64,000 bases of DNA from Gemmatimonadota bacterium (GTDB lineage: Bacteria > JAAXHH01). Each line of letters begins with the position of its first letter. Position 1 is the stretch's first letter. The notes under the pieces were generated by a model. That model was given only the letters and a program-made list of their open reading frames with translations, searched no databases and was not told the DNA's origin. A program made the translations under genes and the position numbers. Shown piece by piece: positions 44,110 through 53,259 of the stretch. The stretch spans positions 32,993 through 96,992 of the forward strand of contig VXRC01000012.1 of assembly GCA_009838645.1 (NCBI GenBank), given 5' to 3'.

Positions 44110-45140
44110 GCGAAGATCCGCTCCTCTCCGAAGTGGTCTCCCAGGCGCTTCCGCATGAAGGCGGTCATTTCCTCACGCCGCTCGGCGGGGTAGGTCACTG
44201 TAGTGTTCTCCTGCACGAATTCGCCGTACAGAAGCGGCGTATCCTGCCGCTGGCGCCTCATGCGCTGGAAATGGTGCTTCGACAGGCGGAAAGCGCCCAC
44301 GGTCACGTCGCGAACGGCGGCCGGGTCGATCCTTCGGACGACTTCATCGACCAGGTCGCCGTATAGGGAGGCCCAGGACGGAACGGCGAGGATCGGGTCG
44401 AAGCAAAGACGGACCGGCCAGCCGTCGTCAATGGCCGACCGGACGGCCTCCAGCCTCCGGTGGAGCGGCGCCGTCCCGTGTTCGTAGCGCGCGGCAACCA
44501 GTTCGGGGGAAAGCGTCCAGGCCAGGATGACGCGGTCCGTGGGCGGCAGATCCCGGATGGCGCGGTACGCGGCGCTCTTGGTACGGATCTCGATAAGCAG
44601 GTCCGGCTCCTCGCGGGCGAATTCGATCCACGCGCGGCAGTAGGGCACGACCGATTCGAAAGCGAGCAGGTCGGTGTCGTACGAGATGCACAGGTAAAAC
44701 GGCTGTGCCGGGTTCGACCTGCCGCGTATGCCCTCGCGCGTCGCGGTAAAATAGTCTTCCAGGTTTACGAAAACCACGATATTCGCCGAGGGGTACATGC
44801 CCTGCAGGTAGCAGTAGTCGCAGTTGTACACGCAGTTGAACATGAGCGTGTTGTAGTGGAAGTCCTCGAGGCTGAAGTTCTGGCTGTTTCCCGAACCGTC
44901 GTAAAGGAACCGGTCCTTCTTCACGGCCAGGATCAGTTTCATGCTCTCCTTCTGCGCCTGGAACCGTTGCCGGGGCCGGGCGAAGATCGCCTTGTAATCG
45001 TCGATCTCCACCATGCGGGCCCTGGCGAAGCGTTCCCTGATGCGCCGCGTGAGGGGGTATTCCTTCGCGCCGCGCTCGATGTAGAGGTGGGAGAAGTTAC
45101 TCCACCGAAAGGACGCCCCGGAGTCGTTCAAATTGCGCAT
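44100..45140 (-). CDS. splB: Spore photoproduct lyase-like radical SAM DNA repair enzyme
   Basis: A 346-residue radical SAM protein. The cluster motif is Cys103-x3-Cys107-x2-Cys110 (NCVYNCDYC). A Cys at 151 (FYLCISYDTD) aligns with the hydrogen-donor Cys141 of the Bacillus enzyme, and LLIEIRTKSAAY matches its core. The enzyme reverses the thymine dimer called spore photoproduct. No sporulation gene is in the window, so it may repair UV damage in another cell state. It overlaps the nucleosidase by 44 nt upstream and the SDR by 10 nt downstream. Confidence 0.92.
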   Translation of the reverse strand: MRNLNDSGASFRWSNFSHLYIERGAKEYPLTRRIRERFARARMVEIDDYKAIFARPRQRFQAQKESMKLILAVKKDRFLYDGSGNSQNFSLEDFHYNTLMFNCVYNCDYCYLQGMYPSANIVVFVNLEDYFTATREGIRGRSNPAQPFYLCISYDTDLLAFESVVPYCRAWIEFAREEPDLLIEIRTKSAAYRAIRDLPPTDRVILAWTLSPELVAARYEHGTAPLHRRLEAVRSAIDDGWPVRLCFDPILAVPSWASLYGDLVDEVVRRIDPAAVRDVTVGAFRLSKHHFQRMRRQRQDTPLLYGEFVQENTTVTYPAERREEMTAFMRKRLGDHFGEERIFAWT

Positions 45141-45942
45141 CGCCTTCCTGTCTCGTATTCACGGAGACGTGGGTAAACCGCGTCAGATCGGGCAGATCCG
45201 ACCCGGTGTGGAGCTTGTAGGACCGGGCCAGGTCGGACAGTATCCGGTGCCGGCTGGCTGTAAGACGGAGCCGGTCGCGGATGTCCTGGACGAGCTGCAG
45301 GTCCGCGCCGGTCAACACGTCCGGCCCACCGTCGTCGATCGACCGGTAGGCCGCGACCGCCGCTTCGAATTCATCCAGGGCGCCCGCGATCAGTTCGCCT
45401 ACCCTGTTTTTATCGAGCCGCCGCGTTTCAAGGTGGTCGGAAACGACCTTCACGCAGCCGATCCGGTGGGGCGGGAGGAAGGTCGCCGCTGCCTGGTAGA
45501 ACCCGGCCGCCTCCATGTCGGCCAGGCCCGGTTCCACGGTCCCGGCATTCGCCCGGTCCAGGGGCCGTTCCACGGTGGTGACCACGGATTCCGCCAGGGA
45601 CGTCCTCGCCAGCAGGTCGGGGAAGAAGGAACGGCCCGTGCTCCGTTCCGTGATCTTGTTCGCGAGGAACCGGTCTCCCACCGAAACGGGCTCTTCCTCC
45701 GCCTTTTGCGTATGGCCGGCGATGCCGAGGTTGAATAGGACCGAGTCTTCATCCCGTTCGACCCGGGTGAACAGACAGGTGGTCGCGATGGCGGACTTCA
45801 TGCCTCCCGTGCCCGTCACGGTGAGCCAGACATCGTCACGACGGAAGACGGGCAGGCCTGAGGAGCCGTCCTGCTTCAAGCGGAAACGCTCGATCACGGG
45901 CTGCGCTTCCGCGTGCAGGGCGATGGCGAGGAGGACGGGCAT
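45097..45942 (-). CDS. MTA/SAH nucleosidase-like nucleoside phosphorylase
   Basis: A 281-residue protein. TVTGTGGMKSAIATT, NLGIAGH, ADMEAAGFYQAA (nucleoside-binding Met-Glu) and CVKVVSDHLE (catalytic Asp) are the hallmarks of the PNP/MTA-SAH nucleosidase fold. A helical tail of about 65 residues follows. Such enzymes cleave adenine from methylthioadenosine, S-adenosylhomocysteine or 5'-deoxyadenosine. Because SplB is a radical SAM enzyme, removal of 5'-deoxyadenosine is a sensible role here, but this is inference. Confidence 0.85.
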   Translation of the reverse strand: MPVLLAIALHAEAQPVIERFRLKQDGSSGLPVFRRDDVWLTVTGTGGMKSAIATTCLFTRVERDEDSVLFNLGIAGHTQKAEEEPVSVGDRFLANKITERSTGRSFFPDLLARTSLAESVVTTVERPLDRANAGTVEPGLADMEAAGFYQAAATFLPPHRIGCVKVVSDHLETRRLDKNRVGELIAGALDEFEAAVAAYRSIDDGGPDVLTGADLQLVQDIRDRLRLTASRHRILSDLARSYKLHTGSDLPDLTRFTHVSVNTRQEGDAQFERLRGVLSVE

Positions 45943-45996
45943 GGTGGGTTACCGCGTTGCGAAAGACAGGTTCCTGCCTGGATCCGGTTCCTGCCT

Positions 45997-46028
45997 GGGC
46001 ACGATCCTATTTGGGCACGATCCTATTT
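45997..46028. repeat. 16-bp exact tandem duplication at a stop codon
   Basis: GGGCACGATCCTATTT at 45997-46012 and 46013-46028. The second copy includes the stop codon (46023-46025) of the reverse-strand membrane protein. Just before it a 13-bp unit GGTTCCTGCCTGG is also doubled (45969-45981, 45985-45997). Confidence 0.9.
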
Positions 46029-46646
46029 GGGCTCGATGACGACCCGGCCGTCCTCGACTTTCACGGACTTCACCAGGCCCATGAACCGCTCCAGGGAATG
46101 ATCCTGGAGAAGGGTTTCGACCAGGTTGTTCTTCCGGATTTCATTCATGAACTCTTCGGGAATGTTCCGGCCGCCGACCTCCAGCCGGTCGATGTTGACC
46201 TCGAGCCGTCCGTCCCTCATCTCGACGGAGATATCGCCCGTGCCGTTGAGGTACCTGCCCTCGAATCGTTCGTTGAACAGGTCGAGGGGTACGCTGATCT
46301 CGGCCAGAAGCCTGTCGTCCTGGATGTCCACGCGCGCCATCCCGTGGAACTCACGCAGCAGGTCTTCATACTCCAGGAGGGCATTGATGTCGTCCGCCGA
46401 CAGCGAAAAGCTCCCGGTCTCCTCACCCCTTTCGAGGGCAATGACGAAGTCTCTGAACCGGTCGATTACGGAAAGCGCTTCATCCCGTCCCTCCTCCGCG
46501 CGGGCGAAATCGAGGGGCTCCGGGCTCGTGTATGTGTCAACCAGTTCATCACTCGCCTGGAGGATGAAATAGTAGGCTGCGCCGGCGATAACGGCGAGCA
46601 GGATGATCGCGGACAGGCATCCGCCCACCCAGTACCTGGCTTTCAT
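46023..46646 (-). CDS. Hypothetical single-span membrane protein
   Basis: A 207-residue protein with an N-terminal transmembrane helix at residues 7-30 (GGCLSAIILLAVIAGAAYYF), then an extracytoplasmic region. That part has a helical segment (ALSVIDRFRDFVIALERGEE) and a beta-rich half (RVDIQDDRLLAEISVPLD, then SVEMRDGRLEVNIDRLEV), like lipid- or protein-binding anchored domains. No family recognised. The amidohydrolase gene lies 6 nt upstream on the same strand. Confidence 0.75.
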   Translation of the reverse strand: MKARYWVGGCLSAIILLAVIAGAAYYFILQASDELVDTYTSPEPLDFARAEEGRDEALSVIDRFRDFVIALERGEETGSFSLSADDINALLEYEDLLREFHGMARVDIQDDRLLAEISVPLDLFNERFEGRYLNGTGDISVEMRDGRLEVNIDRLEVGGRNIPEEFMNEIRKNNLVETLLQDHSLERFMGLVKSVKVEDGRVVIEPK

Positions 46647-46652
46647 GGTGCG

Positions 46653-47798
46653 TTATCTCCGTTCATATACGATTTCCCCGTCCAGCAGGGTCATATCACA
46701 GGTCAGGCGCCGCGGCCACCACCGGCGGTTCCCGTGCGAATCGCAGAATTCGAAGTCGCCCTCCTCCAGTTCGAATACCGCCACGTCCGCGGCCGCGCCC
46801 GGACGGAGCGTGCCCAGTTCGTTTCTCCCGATCGCCGCGGCCGGTATGGAGGTCGTGCTTTCCACGATGTCTTCGAGGGGCATGCCCAGGTTCAGCATCT
46901 TGGACATGGTGGTCGGCAGGTCGAATACCGGTCCGTCGACGTTCACGGTGTACAGGTCCGTGCTGATCGCGTCCGGGAAGAACCCCTGTTCGAAGGCCGA
47001 CCTGGCCACGTCGAAACTGAAGCTGCCGGCGCCGTGCCCCACGTCCATCAGGATGCCCCGGGAACGCCCCTCGATGACGTCCTCCCAGACGGCTCGGTGA
47101 TCGTCCAGGATGCCGTGGGGGTGGCCGTGATAGGCGTGCGTGATGATGTCGCCCGGCCGGAGGAGGTCCATGATGCCGGCCAGGGGACAGGGCGTATTGC
47201 CCACGTGGACCATGACGGGGACGCCGAGTTGCCCGGCCGCCTCCACCGCCAGGCGCATCGGTTCGATCCCGTTGTCGCCGATGAGGTGCCGGCCCATGCG
47301 GACCTTGATGCCGGTCATCAGGTCCCGGTTCCCGGCCACCGCGGCCACAGAACGGTCCACGTCCACGAACCGAAGGCTGGCCAGTTCGGGCGTGCCCGCC
47401 GTCGGGATGCCCACGCTGGAGATATTGGAGAAGCCGAAGACGCGCGTCCTGGAGGGTTCCGCCACGATGCGGCGGAATGCGTCCTGGCTCGGCCAGCTCG
47501 AGCTTCCGGCATCCACGATGGCCGTCACCCCGGTGTAGGGACAGATGTCGTCCGGCACCAGGCCGATGTCGGTGAACCCCCAGCAGATGTGGGCGTGCAG
47601 GTCGACCAGGCCGGGAAAGACGTACCGCCCGGACACGTCAAAGACGCAGTGGCCATCGTCCGGCAGGCCGTCGCCGACGGCCGAAATCGAACCGTCGCGA
47701 ATGGCGACGTCGCATATCCGGTTCAGTGCCTGCGACGGGTCCACGACGGTCCCGCCGCGTAGCAGGAGGCCGGGGAGGTTTTCGACGAGTGTTGGCAT
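46653..47798 (-). CDS. Metal-dependent amidohydrolase/deacetylase (dihydroorotase-like)
   Basis: A 381-residue composite-domain amidohydrolase. The N-terminal sandwich strand LLLRGGTVVDPSQALN leads to the metal motif FPGLVDLHAHICWG (HxH). MTGIKVRMG has the Lys that is carboxylated in this group. VMVHVGNTPC, ITHAYHGHPHG and ISTDLYTVN supply the remaining metal/catalytic residues. Relatives are annotated amidohydrolase/deacetylase and act on N-acyl amino acids or related compounds. The substrate is unknown. It lies between a membrane protein (6 nt) and an M48 protease. Confidence 0.88.
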   Translation of the reverse strand: MPTLVENLPGLLLRGGTVVDPSQALNRICDVAIRDGSISAVGDGLPDDGHCVFDVSGRYVFPGLVDLHAHICWGFTDIGLVPDDICPYTGVTAIVDAGSSSWPSQDAFRRIVAEPSRTRVFGFSNISSVGIPTAGTPELASLRFVDVDRSVAAVAGNRDLMTGIKVRMGRHLIGDNGIEPMRLAVEAAGQLGVPVMVHVGNTPCPLAGIMDLLRPGDIITHAYHGHPHGILDDHRAVWEDVIEGRSRGILMDVGHGAGSFSFDVARSAFEQGFFPDAISTDLYTVNVDGPVFDLPTTMSKMLNLGMPLEDIVESTTSIPAAAIGRNELGTLRPGAAADVAVFELEEGDFEFCDSHGNRRWWPRRLTCDMTLLDGEIVYERR

Positions 47799-47813
47799 GT
47801 ACTGATCGGCCGG

Positions 47814-48767
47814 TTATTCTGCTTTTACTTTTTCCAGCGGGTTTTTCTCAAGGGGCGGCAGCATGTCCTTGATCTGCCTGAACCGTTCCGAATCCGTGAT
47901 CAGTCCTTCCAGGACCGGCAGCGCCGCAGCCTGTTCCCGGGTGTTCTCGATACGTTCCCTGCTCGGCGGATGGGTTGTGAACATGGTCGCCAGCGTTCCG
48001 GGATCCCGGTCGTTGATCTCGAGCAGCTTCTCGAAGAAACCCGTGAGGCCTTCGGGATCGTAGCCGGCCACCCGGAGGTTGACGACCGCGAGGGTGTCCG
48101 CTTCCCGTTCCGCCTCCCGGGAATGGTGCAGCATGGAGAGGATGCCGCCGATTCCCGCCAGTTGCGCCGCGATTCGCTGAACCCCAGTGGGGTTTCTTCC
48201 CGATATCATGCCCAGCATGATCTCCAGCCCGAGTTGCCGGGTCAGGGCCTTGGCCCCGTGGCGCGCCACCACGTGGGCGATTTCATGGGCGATCACCCCG
48301 GCCAGTTCCGCCTCGGTTTCAGAGATGGAAATGAGCCCCCGGTTGACGTAGAGAAAGCCGCCGGGCAGGGCAAAGGCGTTGACTTCATCCGTATCCACGA
48401 CCTTTATGTAGTAGGGTATATTCGAGCGTTTGGAATGCAGGACGAGGGCCTGGCACAGTCCGTCGACGTAGCGGACCACCTCCGGGTCCTGGTACAGCTT
48501 GATCTCTCTTTCGATCTCTCTCGAAAACTGCCTCCCGAGCGCGATTTCGTCCGCCTCGGAGAGCACGTTGACGTTCTGAAAAACGCTTCCGCAGCCCAGC
48601 GTCGTCAGCAGGAGGATGGCGATCGGTGCGGCGGCCGTCCTGATCGACAGGGACCGGGCTATGCGGGCCATGCGGGCCAGGTGATTTGCGGCTGTCCTGA
48701 TCGACAGGAACCGGGCCAGGCGGGCCAGGCGATTTGCGGCGCGCCGGGGAAGGCTACGGGATCTCAT
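47814..48767 (-). CDS. M48-family metalloprotease lipoprotein
   Basis: A 317-residue zinc protease. HEIAHVVARHG (HExxH at 161-165) binds zinc, and SREAEREADTLAV gives the third ligand. GRNPTGVQRI and TTHPPSRERIENTREQA are M48B-like. It resembles the periplasmic Oma1/BepA/LoiP-type proteases that degrade misfolded envelope proteins. The lipobox is TTLGC (Cys59). The leader before it is unusually long and contains a doubled segment (ANRLARLARFLSIRTAAN, then HLARMARIARSLSIRTA); an internal Met33 is an alternative start. Confidence 0.9.
   Translation of the reverse strand: MRSRSLPRRAANRLARLARFLSIRTAANHLARMARIARSLSIRTAAAPIAILLLTTLGCGSVFQNVNVLSEADEIALGRQFSREIEREIKLYQDPEVVRYVDGLCQALVLHSKRSNIPYYIKVVDTDEVNAFALPGGFLYVNRGLISISETEAELAGVIAHEIAHVVARHGAKALTRQLGLEIMLGMISGRNPTGVQRIAAQLAGIGGILSMLHHSREAEREADTLAVVNLRVAGYDPEGLTGFFEKLLEINDRDPGTLATMFTTHPPSRERIENTREQAAALPVLEGLITDSERFRQIKDMLPPLEKNPLEKVKAE
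48631..48750 (-). repeat. Imperfect 57-bp duplication in the M48 protease leader
   Basis: GGTCCCTGTCGATCAGGACG-like segments occur at 48631-48659 and 48688-48716, each followed by GCGGGCCA-rich DNA. They encode two copies of a basic SLSIRTA-type leader block. Confidence 0.75.
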
Positions 48768-48790
48768 CTGGGATCACCCCGGAATCCGGG

Positions 48791-48850
48791 ACAGGCCGGG
48801 CAAGCCGACAGGGCCGGCCGACAGGCCGGGCAAGCCGACAGGGCCGGCCG
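48791..48850. repeat. Exact 30-bp tandem duplication between divergent genes
   Basis: Two identical 30-bp units (48791-48820, 48821-48850) that begin ACAGGCCGGGCAAGCCGAC, followed by ACAGG. They separate the M48 protease start from the kinase start, in the region where promoters would be expected. Confidence 0.95.
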
Positions 48851-48926
48851 ACAGGTTCTGAGCACTGAAGATACGGACCTCAAGTACCGCGGGCAATCGG
48901 AAAAGGCCGGGTGGAGACCGCCAGCC

Positions 48927-49925
48927 ATGAATCAACCAACGGCCCCTGCGGCCGTTACACGTTACCTTGCCCGGCTGGCTTCAGACGGACACGCGTTCGC
49001 CGCCGGATGGCACCGTGTCCGGCCGATGGCGGGCGGATTCAACAACTGTATATACGAAGTAGATACAGGCGATGGATCCTACCTCCTAAAGGTGTATCCC
49101 CATGACCGTGTCCAGCGCCTTGAACGGGAATACGCCGCGATGAGGCGGCTTTCCACCCTGCAAGGCGTGCCGATCGCCGTATCGGCGGACGCACGGGCCG
49201 CTGGATTGAATGCGCCCACGCTGATCTACGAGAAACTCACGGGATCGCCGCTGGAACCCGCCGGCACGACCCGGGAAGACCTTGAACAGCTCCTTGGGAT
49301 CCTTACCCGTGTACACGGAATTCAGGATCCCGGGGATCCGGTACTGGCCCGGCCGGCGGGTCCGTCCCGTCCCGAAGACTGCCTCCGGTACATGGACGAG
49401 ACTCTGGGTACCCTATCCGCGTCCGCCGCCATGAACGATCCGTCGTTCCGCCGGACCGCGGACCGGCTGCGCGACCTGAGACGGGGCCTGGACATGATGG
49501 ACCTGAGGACCGTGCTATGGGCGGATGCATCGCCCCGGCTGTGCCACGGGGATTTCCGGCCGGCCAACGTGATCAAAGAGGATCCGGACCGCGTCGCGCT
49601 GGTCGACTGGGAACACGCGGGGATCATGGACCCGTTCTACGAGGTCGCCGGTTTCTTCTGGCATCCGGAGAGCGAGGGCCTGGAGGCGGGGTTGCGGGAG
49701 GAGGCACTCGCGGGTTACTGCGAACGGAGCGCCGACCCCCACGCGGGTGGGAAGATGGACGTGTATCATGCCATACTTCCCGTGCAATGGTCCGTGCGGG
49801 TCCTGTCCCTGATCGAAGGGTACGGCCGGCAGGCGGTCCAGCCCTGGAACGTACCCCGGCCGCCGGAGGCGCTGTGGGAGGATGTGGAGCGCTACATCGG
49901 GCTGGCTGCTCAGCGTCTGGTATAG
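48927..49925 (+). CDS. Aminoglycoside/choline-type phosphotransferase
   Basis: A 332-residue kinase-fold protein. The Gly-rich loop is MAGGFNNCIYEVDTGDGSYL, the catalytic loop LCHGDFRPANVI (Brenner motif HGDxxxxN), and the metal Asp is in VALVDWEHAGIMDPFYEVA. It phosphorylates a hydroxylated small molecule such as choline, fructosamine, homoserine or an aminoglycoside. The start is the ATG at 48927 after the 30-bp repeats; a long in-frame extension is non-coding. The last 16 nt overlap convergent era. Confidence 0.9.
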   Translation: MNQPTAPAAVTRYLARLASDGHAFAAGWHRVRPMAGGFNNCIYEVDTGDGSYLLKVYPHDRVQRLEREYAAMRRLSTLQGVPIAVSADARAAGLNAPTLIYEKLTGSPLEPAGTTREDLEQLLGILTRVHGIQDPGDPVLARPAGPSRPEDCLRYMDETLGTLSASAAMNDPSFRRTADRLRDLRRGLDMMDLRTVLWADASPRLCHGDFRPANVIKEDPDRVALVDWEHAGIMDPFYEVAGFFWHPESEGLEAGLREEALAGYCERSADPHAGGKMDVYHAILPVQWSVRVLSLIEGYGRQAVQPWNVPRPPEALWEDVERYIGLAAQRLV

Positions 49926-50851
49926 CCCAGCCGCCTCAGCTCCTGCTCTTTCTTCCGCCAGGAGGGCCGGACCTTGACCCGCAGGTCGAGGTAGACGGGT
50001 CGGTCCAGGAATTCGACGATGGCCTTCCTCGCGGACGATCCGATGCGTTTGAGCATGCGCCCGTTCTTGCCGATGATGATGCCCTTCTGGGAATCCCGTT
50101 CGATGATGATGCCGGCCTGGATGAACGCCGTGCCGTTGGGACGGTCCGTGAAGTCCTCCACGATCACGGCCGACGCGTAGGGCAGCTCCTCGTGCAGGGC
50201 CAGGAACAGGTGCTCGCGGATGATTTCCCCCACGAAGAACCGCTCCGGCTGGTCCGTGAGCATGTCGGCGGGGTAGAGCGCCGGACCCGCTGGAAGCGCG
50301 CGGATCACGGCGGACAGCAGTGGTTCGAGGCCGTCTCCCTTGAGGGCGGACACGGGCACGATTTCGGTGAAGGGGAACCGGCCCGCGGCCCGGTCGATCA
50401 TGGGCAGCAGGGAAGTCCTGGACGTCCGGTCAATCTTGTTGATGGCCAGGATGACCGGTCCGCGGCTCTGCTCGAGGAAGCCGGCGACCCGGTCGTCGAG
50501 ATCGCGTTCGAAACGGGTGGCGTCCACGATGGCCACGGCCGCGTCCGAGTCGTGCAGCGTATGGACCGCGGACTGCAGCATGTATTCCTGTAGCCGGTAG
50601 CCGGGTTCGAGCAGTCCGGGCGTATCGAGGAAAAGGACCTGGCAGTCGTCTTTCGTCAGAATGCCCAGTACCCGCTGGCGGGTGGTCTGGGGCCTCGGCG
50701 TCACGATGGAAAGCCGGTGCTGCAGCAGCGCGTTCATCAGGGTGGATTTGCCCACGTTCGGTTTTCCGACCAGGGCCACGAACCCCGCGCGATGGGATCC
50801 GTCGCCGGCGGCGCCTGCCATATGCCCTGCCATCTGCCCGGTGCTTTCCAT
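49910..50851 (-). CDS. era: GTPase Era
   Basis: A 313-residue ribosome-assembly GTPase. G1 GKPNVGKST is at 29-37, then PQTTRQRV (G2), FLDTPGL (G3) and AINKIDR (G4). The KH domain is at the C-terminus (IIERDSQKGIIIGKNGRMLK, then RIG), followed by a helix binding 16S rRNA. The N-terminus carries about 20 extra residues (GQMAGHMAGAAGDG). It follows the TylF-like gene after 6 nt. Confidence 0.97.
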   Translation of the reverse strand: MESTGQMAGHMAGAAGDGSHRAGFVALVGKPNVGKSTLMNALLQHRLSIVTPRPQTTRQRVLGILTKDDCQVLFLDTPGLLEPGYRLQEYMLQSAVHTLHDSDAAVAIVDATRFERDLDDRVAGFLEQSRGPVILAINKIDRTSRTSLLPMIDRAAGRFPFTEIVPVSALKGDGLEPLLSAVIRALPAGPALYPADMLTDQPERFFVGEIIREHLFLALHEELPYASAVIVEDFTDRPNGTAFIQAGIIIERDSQKGIIIGKNGRMLKRIGSSARKAIVEFLDRPVYLDLRVKVRPSWRKKEQELRRLGYTRR

Positions 50852-50857
50852 GAGATG

Positions 50858-51559
50858 CTATCCGGTTATGAGTCCCGCTTTCCCTCCGACGATTTCAAAG
50901 GGCAGGTTCCTGGCTTTGGTAAACTCGGAATAGGCCTGCAAAGCGCCGTCAAATGTCTGATCCGGCTGACAGTCGTCGATCAGTATGACACCGCCAGGTA
51001 CAAGCAGGGGATAGATTGCTTCCAGTGTCCGAATCGTCGGAAGATACAGGTCGACGTCGAGAAGGACTACAGCCAGGGTACCGATACGTGCCCAGTCCAC
51101 CTCCTCGCAATCGCCGGGGATGACTTCGAAGTAGTCGTATCCTTGCTTGCGCAGGTTCTTCTCGTAGACCTTGGGGGACGCGTAACCAAAACGGTCGATC
51201 TCCCTTTTGAGTTTACCGCGATACGCTACTTCATGGTCCATCGACTCCGACGTAAAACCTCGAAAGGTATCGACGAAAACCACTCTGTCATTGTAGCCCG
51301 CACTGCGCATATGCTCCAGAAGAAAAACGGAAGTATGTCCCCATCCGACACCGATCTCACACACGGCGCCACCCTTTCCCCGGTTTTTGTCAATCGCCTG
51401 GGTCAGAAAAGAAAGCATGGCTGGGTTGATCGCATAGGGATAAGAAGGTAAAATGAAATCCCTGAAGGGCCTTGGCGTGTGATATGCCAGGAACCTTGCG
51501 ATCTTATCCAGTGAGCCGGATAGCTCGGTTATTTTGCTCATAGACATCCTGCGCGACAA
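50858..51559 (-). CDS. TylF/macrocin O-methyltransferase-like protein
   Basis: A 233-residue SAM-dependent methyltransferase. AVCEIGVGWGHTSVFLLEHM is motif I, VVFVDTFRGF carries the acidic cosubstrate residue, and LAVVLLDVDLYLPTIRTLEA with GGVILIDDCQPDQTFDGALQ matches the TylF family, including its metal-binding Asp pair. Members methylate sugar hydroxyls on polysaccharides or macrolides. A role in surface-glycan decoration is plausible. era follows 6 nt later. Confidence 0.88.
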   Translation of the reverse strand: MSRRMSMSKITELSGSLDKIARFLAYHTPRPFRDFILPSYPYAINPAMLSFLTQAIDKNRGKGGAVCEIGVGWGHTSVFLLEHMRSAGYNDRVVFVDTFRGFTSESMDHEVAYRGKLKREIDRFGYASPKVYEKNLRKQGYDYFEVIPGDCEEVDWARIGTLAVVLLDVDLYLPTIRTLEAIYPLLVPGGVILIDDCQPDQTFDGALQAYSEFTKARNLPFEIVGGKAGLITG

Positions 51560-51628
51560 ACTGCGATATCCGTGTTGACCGATCTTACCAGCGTGCTACC
51601 GGTCCGTGTTAGTCCCAAATCCTTAGTG

Positions 51629-52984
51629 TCATTGTCCCGATCGGCAGTTTGGCAGATTCAGACTACTCAAGTCGTTTCTGGGCAGATTGCGTAGCGATGG
51701 GGGGATGCATCCGGTCAGTCTATTGCCCGATATGCTCAAACGGATCAAAGCAGGTAGGTCGGCGAGAGTCCGTGGGAATGCACCGGTGAACCTGTTACTG
51801 AAGAGCAGAAGTTCCTGCAAGTTGCTAAGGTTTCCGAACCACAATGGGATCCTGCCGCTCAACATGTTCTGTCCAACATGAAAATACCACACTGTCGATA
51901 ATCCACCAAGCGCCGATGGCAATGATCCTGTAAACCGGTTTGCTCCGAGGCAGAGGAATCCTACGGATGACAGATTGCCCAATTCCGATGGTATTGGGCC
52001 GCTTGGCTGGTTGACACACAGATCGAAGTCGGTGCCCGATGTTAGATTCCCCAGTGTGGAAGGTATAGACCCGGTCAAGAGGTTGCGGTCGAGTTTGAAG
52101 TTAATCACGTTCTGGAGATTGCCTAATGACGAAGGTATCGTTCCACTCAGGTTATTTGCCCCGAGATTAAAGTCAATCAAGTTTGAAAGATCGCCCAGTA
52201 CCCGTGGTATCGTTCCAGTCAGCCTATTGGTGTAGAGATCCAGCACCCTCAGGTTATCGAGATTGGCCAGTTCCCTGGGAATCGGGCCTCTGAGGTTATT
52301 TCTTCTCAGCCTGAGCTCGGTCACCTGACCATCTGCATCGTCGGTCACACCGTACCATTCCCCTGGCGGCACGTCACTCAGCCAGTTTGAGCTGTTCAAC
52401 CAGTCTGGTCCTCCCGTGGTGGTGTAAAACTCCACCAATATGTCCCGGTCCGTATCGGGTATATCCACGACGACATCGATACGTGCGGATACCGTTCCCG
52501 ATTCGCCGGTTATCTCCGCGATGCCGCTCATCACCGCCGTCACCAGGCTTTGCATGCTGACGGTCGCAACACCGGTGTCGTCACTGGACCGGTTGACCGC
52601 GGCATCTACGATGGGATGTCCGTTCCCGTCGCGTACCCTGGCGGTCAGTTGCAAGGTCTCGCCAACAGACGACAACATCGCCGACGGTGGTACAATCTCG
52701 ATACGACTCTCGGACTGCATGATCGTAACCGCCGCGCTTGCGGTCTGGCCATTCGACGTGGCTGTGATCTAGGCGGTGCCACCCGACACCGCCGTCACGA
52801 GACCGCTGCTGCTGACCGAAGCTACGGCCGGGTTATTGCTCGACCAGACAACGATCGCGCCAGTAAGGGGGTTGTTATCCTGATCCAGTACCGTTGCATT
52901 GATCTGTAACGTCTGCCCTATGGTGGTGAGCGCCGCGGCATCCGCCGTGAGGACGATACTGGAGGAAACCCGCGCCGGCGAAGT
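51629..52984 (-). pseudogene. Broken Big-domain/leucine-rich-repeat surface protein
   Basis: The open part (52720-51629) encodes a Big-2-like domain (SVGETLQLTARVRDGNGHPI) and a spacer (FYTTTGGPDWLNSSNWLSD). About nine plant-type LRRs follow (NLRVLDLYTNRLTGTIPRVL, then GDLSNL and similar). Directly upstream the same frame carries another Big domain (SSIVLTADAAALTTIGQTLQ ... GLVTAVSGGTA), interrupted by an in-frame TAG at 52769-52771 and preceded by TAA at 52985-52987, with no start codon. The 5' end is therefore lost and the frame is broken. The Big part is closely similar to that of the intact gene at 62968. Confidence 0.8.
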
Positions 52985-52987
52985 TTA

Positions 52988-53259
52988 ACGTTGATTGCGG
53001 AATTGTGCTCATGAGTCAAGGACGATCTGGTACTGGTTCGCACCTCAGGATGCACTTCTGAATCGACAGCTTCATCTTCAACGAGAATGTGCGCGAGAAA
53101 CTCGACCTGGAAAATACGTAGGGTATTTTGCATTTGTTTTTGGGTTTTTAAATAATGGGTGTAGATATACTGCATCAATGATCTGCTTGACGAGCGAACA
53201 CGGAACCGTTTCCTGGATACCCGTGTGTATCGGTTATCCCCACAGGAGCATAGCGCGCC
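52988..53259. other. AT-rich gap before the class IV aminotransferase
   Basis: No credible gene. AT-rich near 53100-53180 with runs of T. It is probably the eroded 5' region of the broken Big-LRR gene together with the aminotransferase promoter; a TTGACG near 53187 lacks a good -10. Confidence 0.3.

Noticed and set aside
43390..45942. Sporulation locus suggested by SplB
   Set aside because: No other sporulation gene is present in 64 kb; SplB-like enzymes also occur in non-spore-formers.
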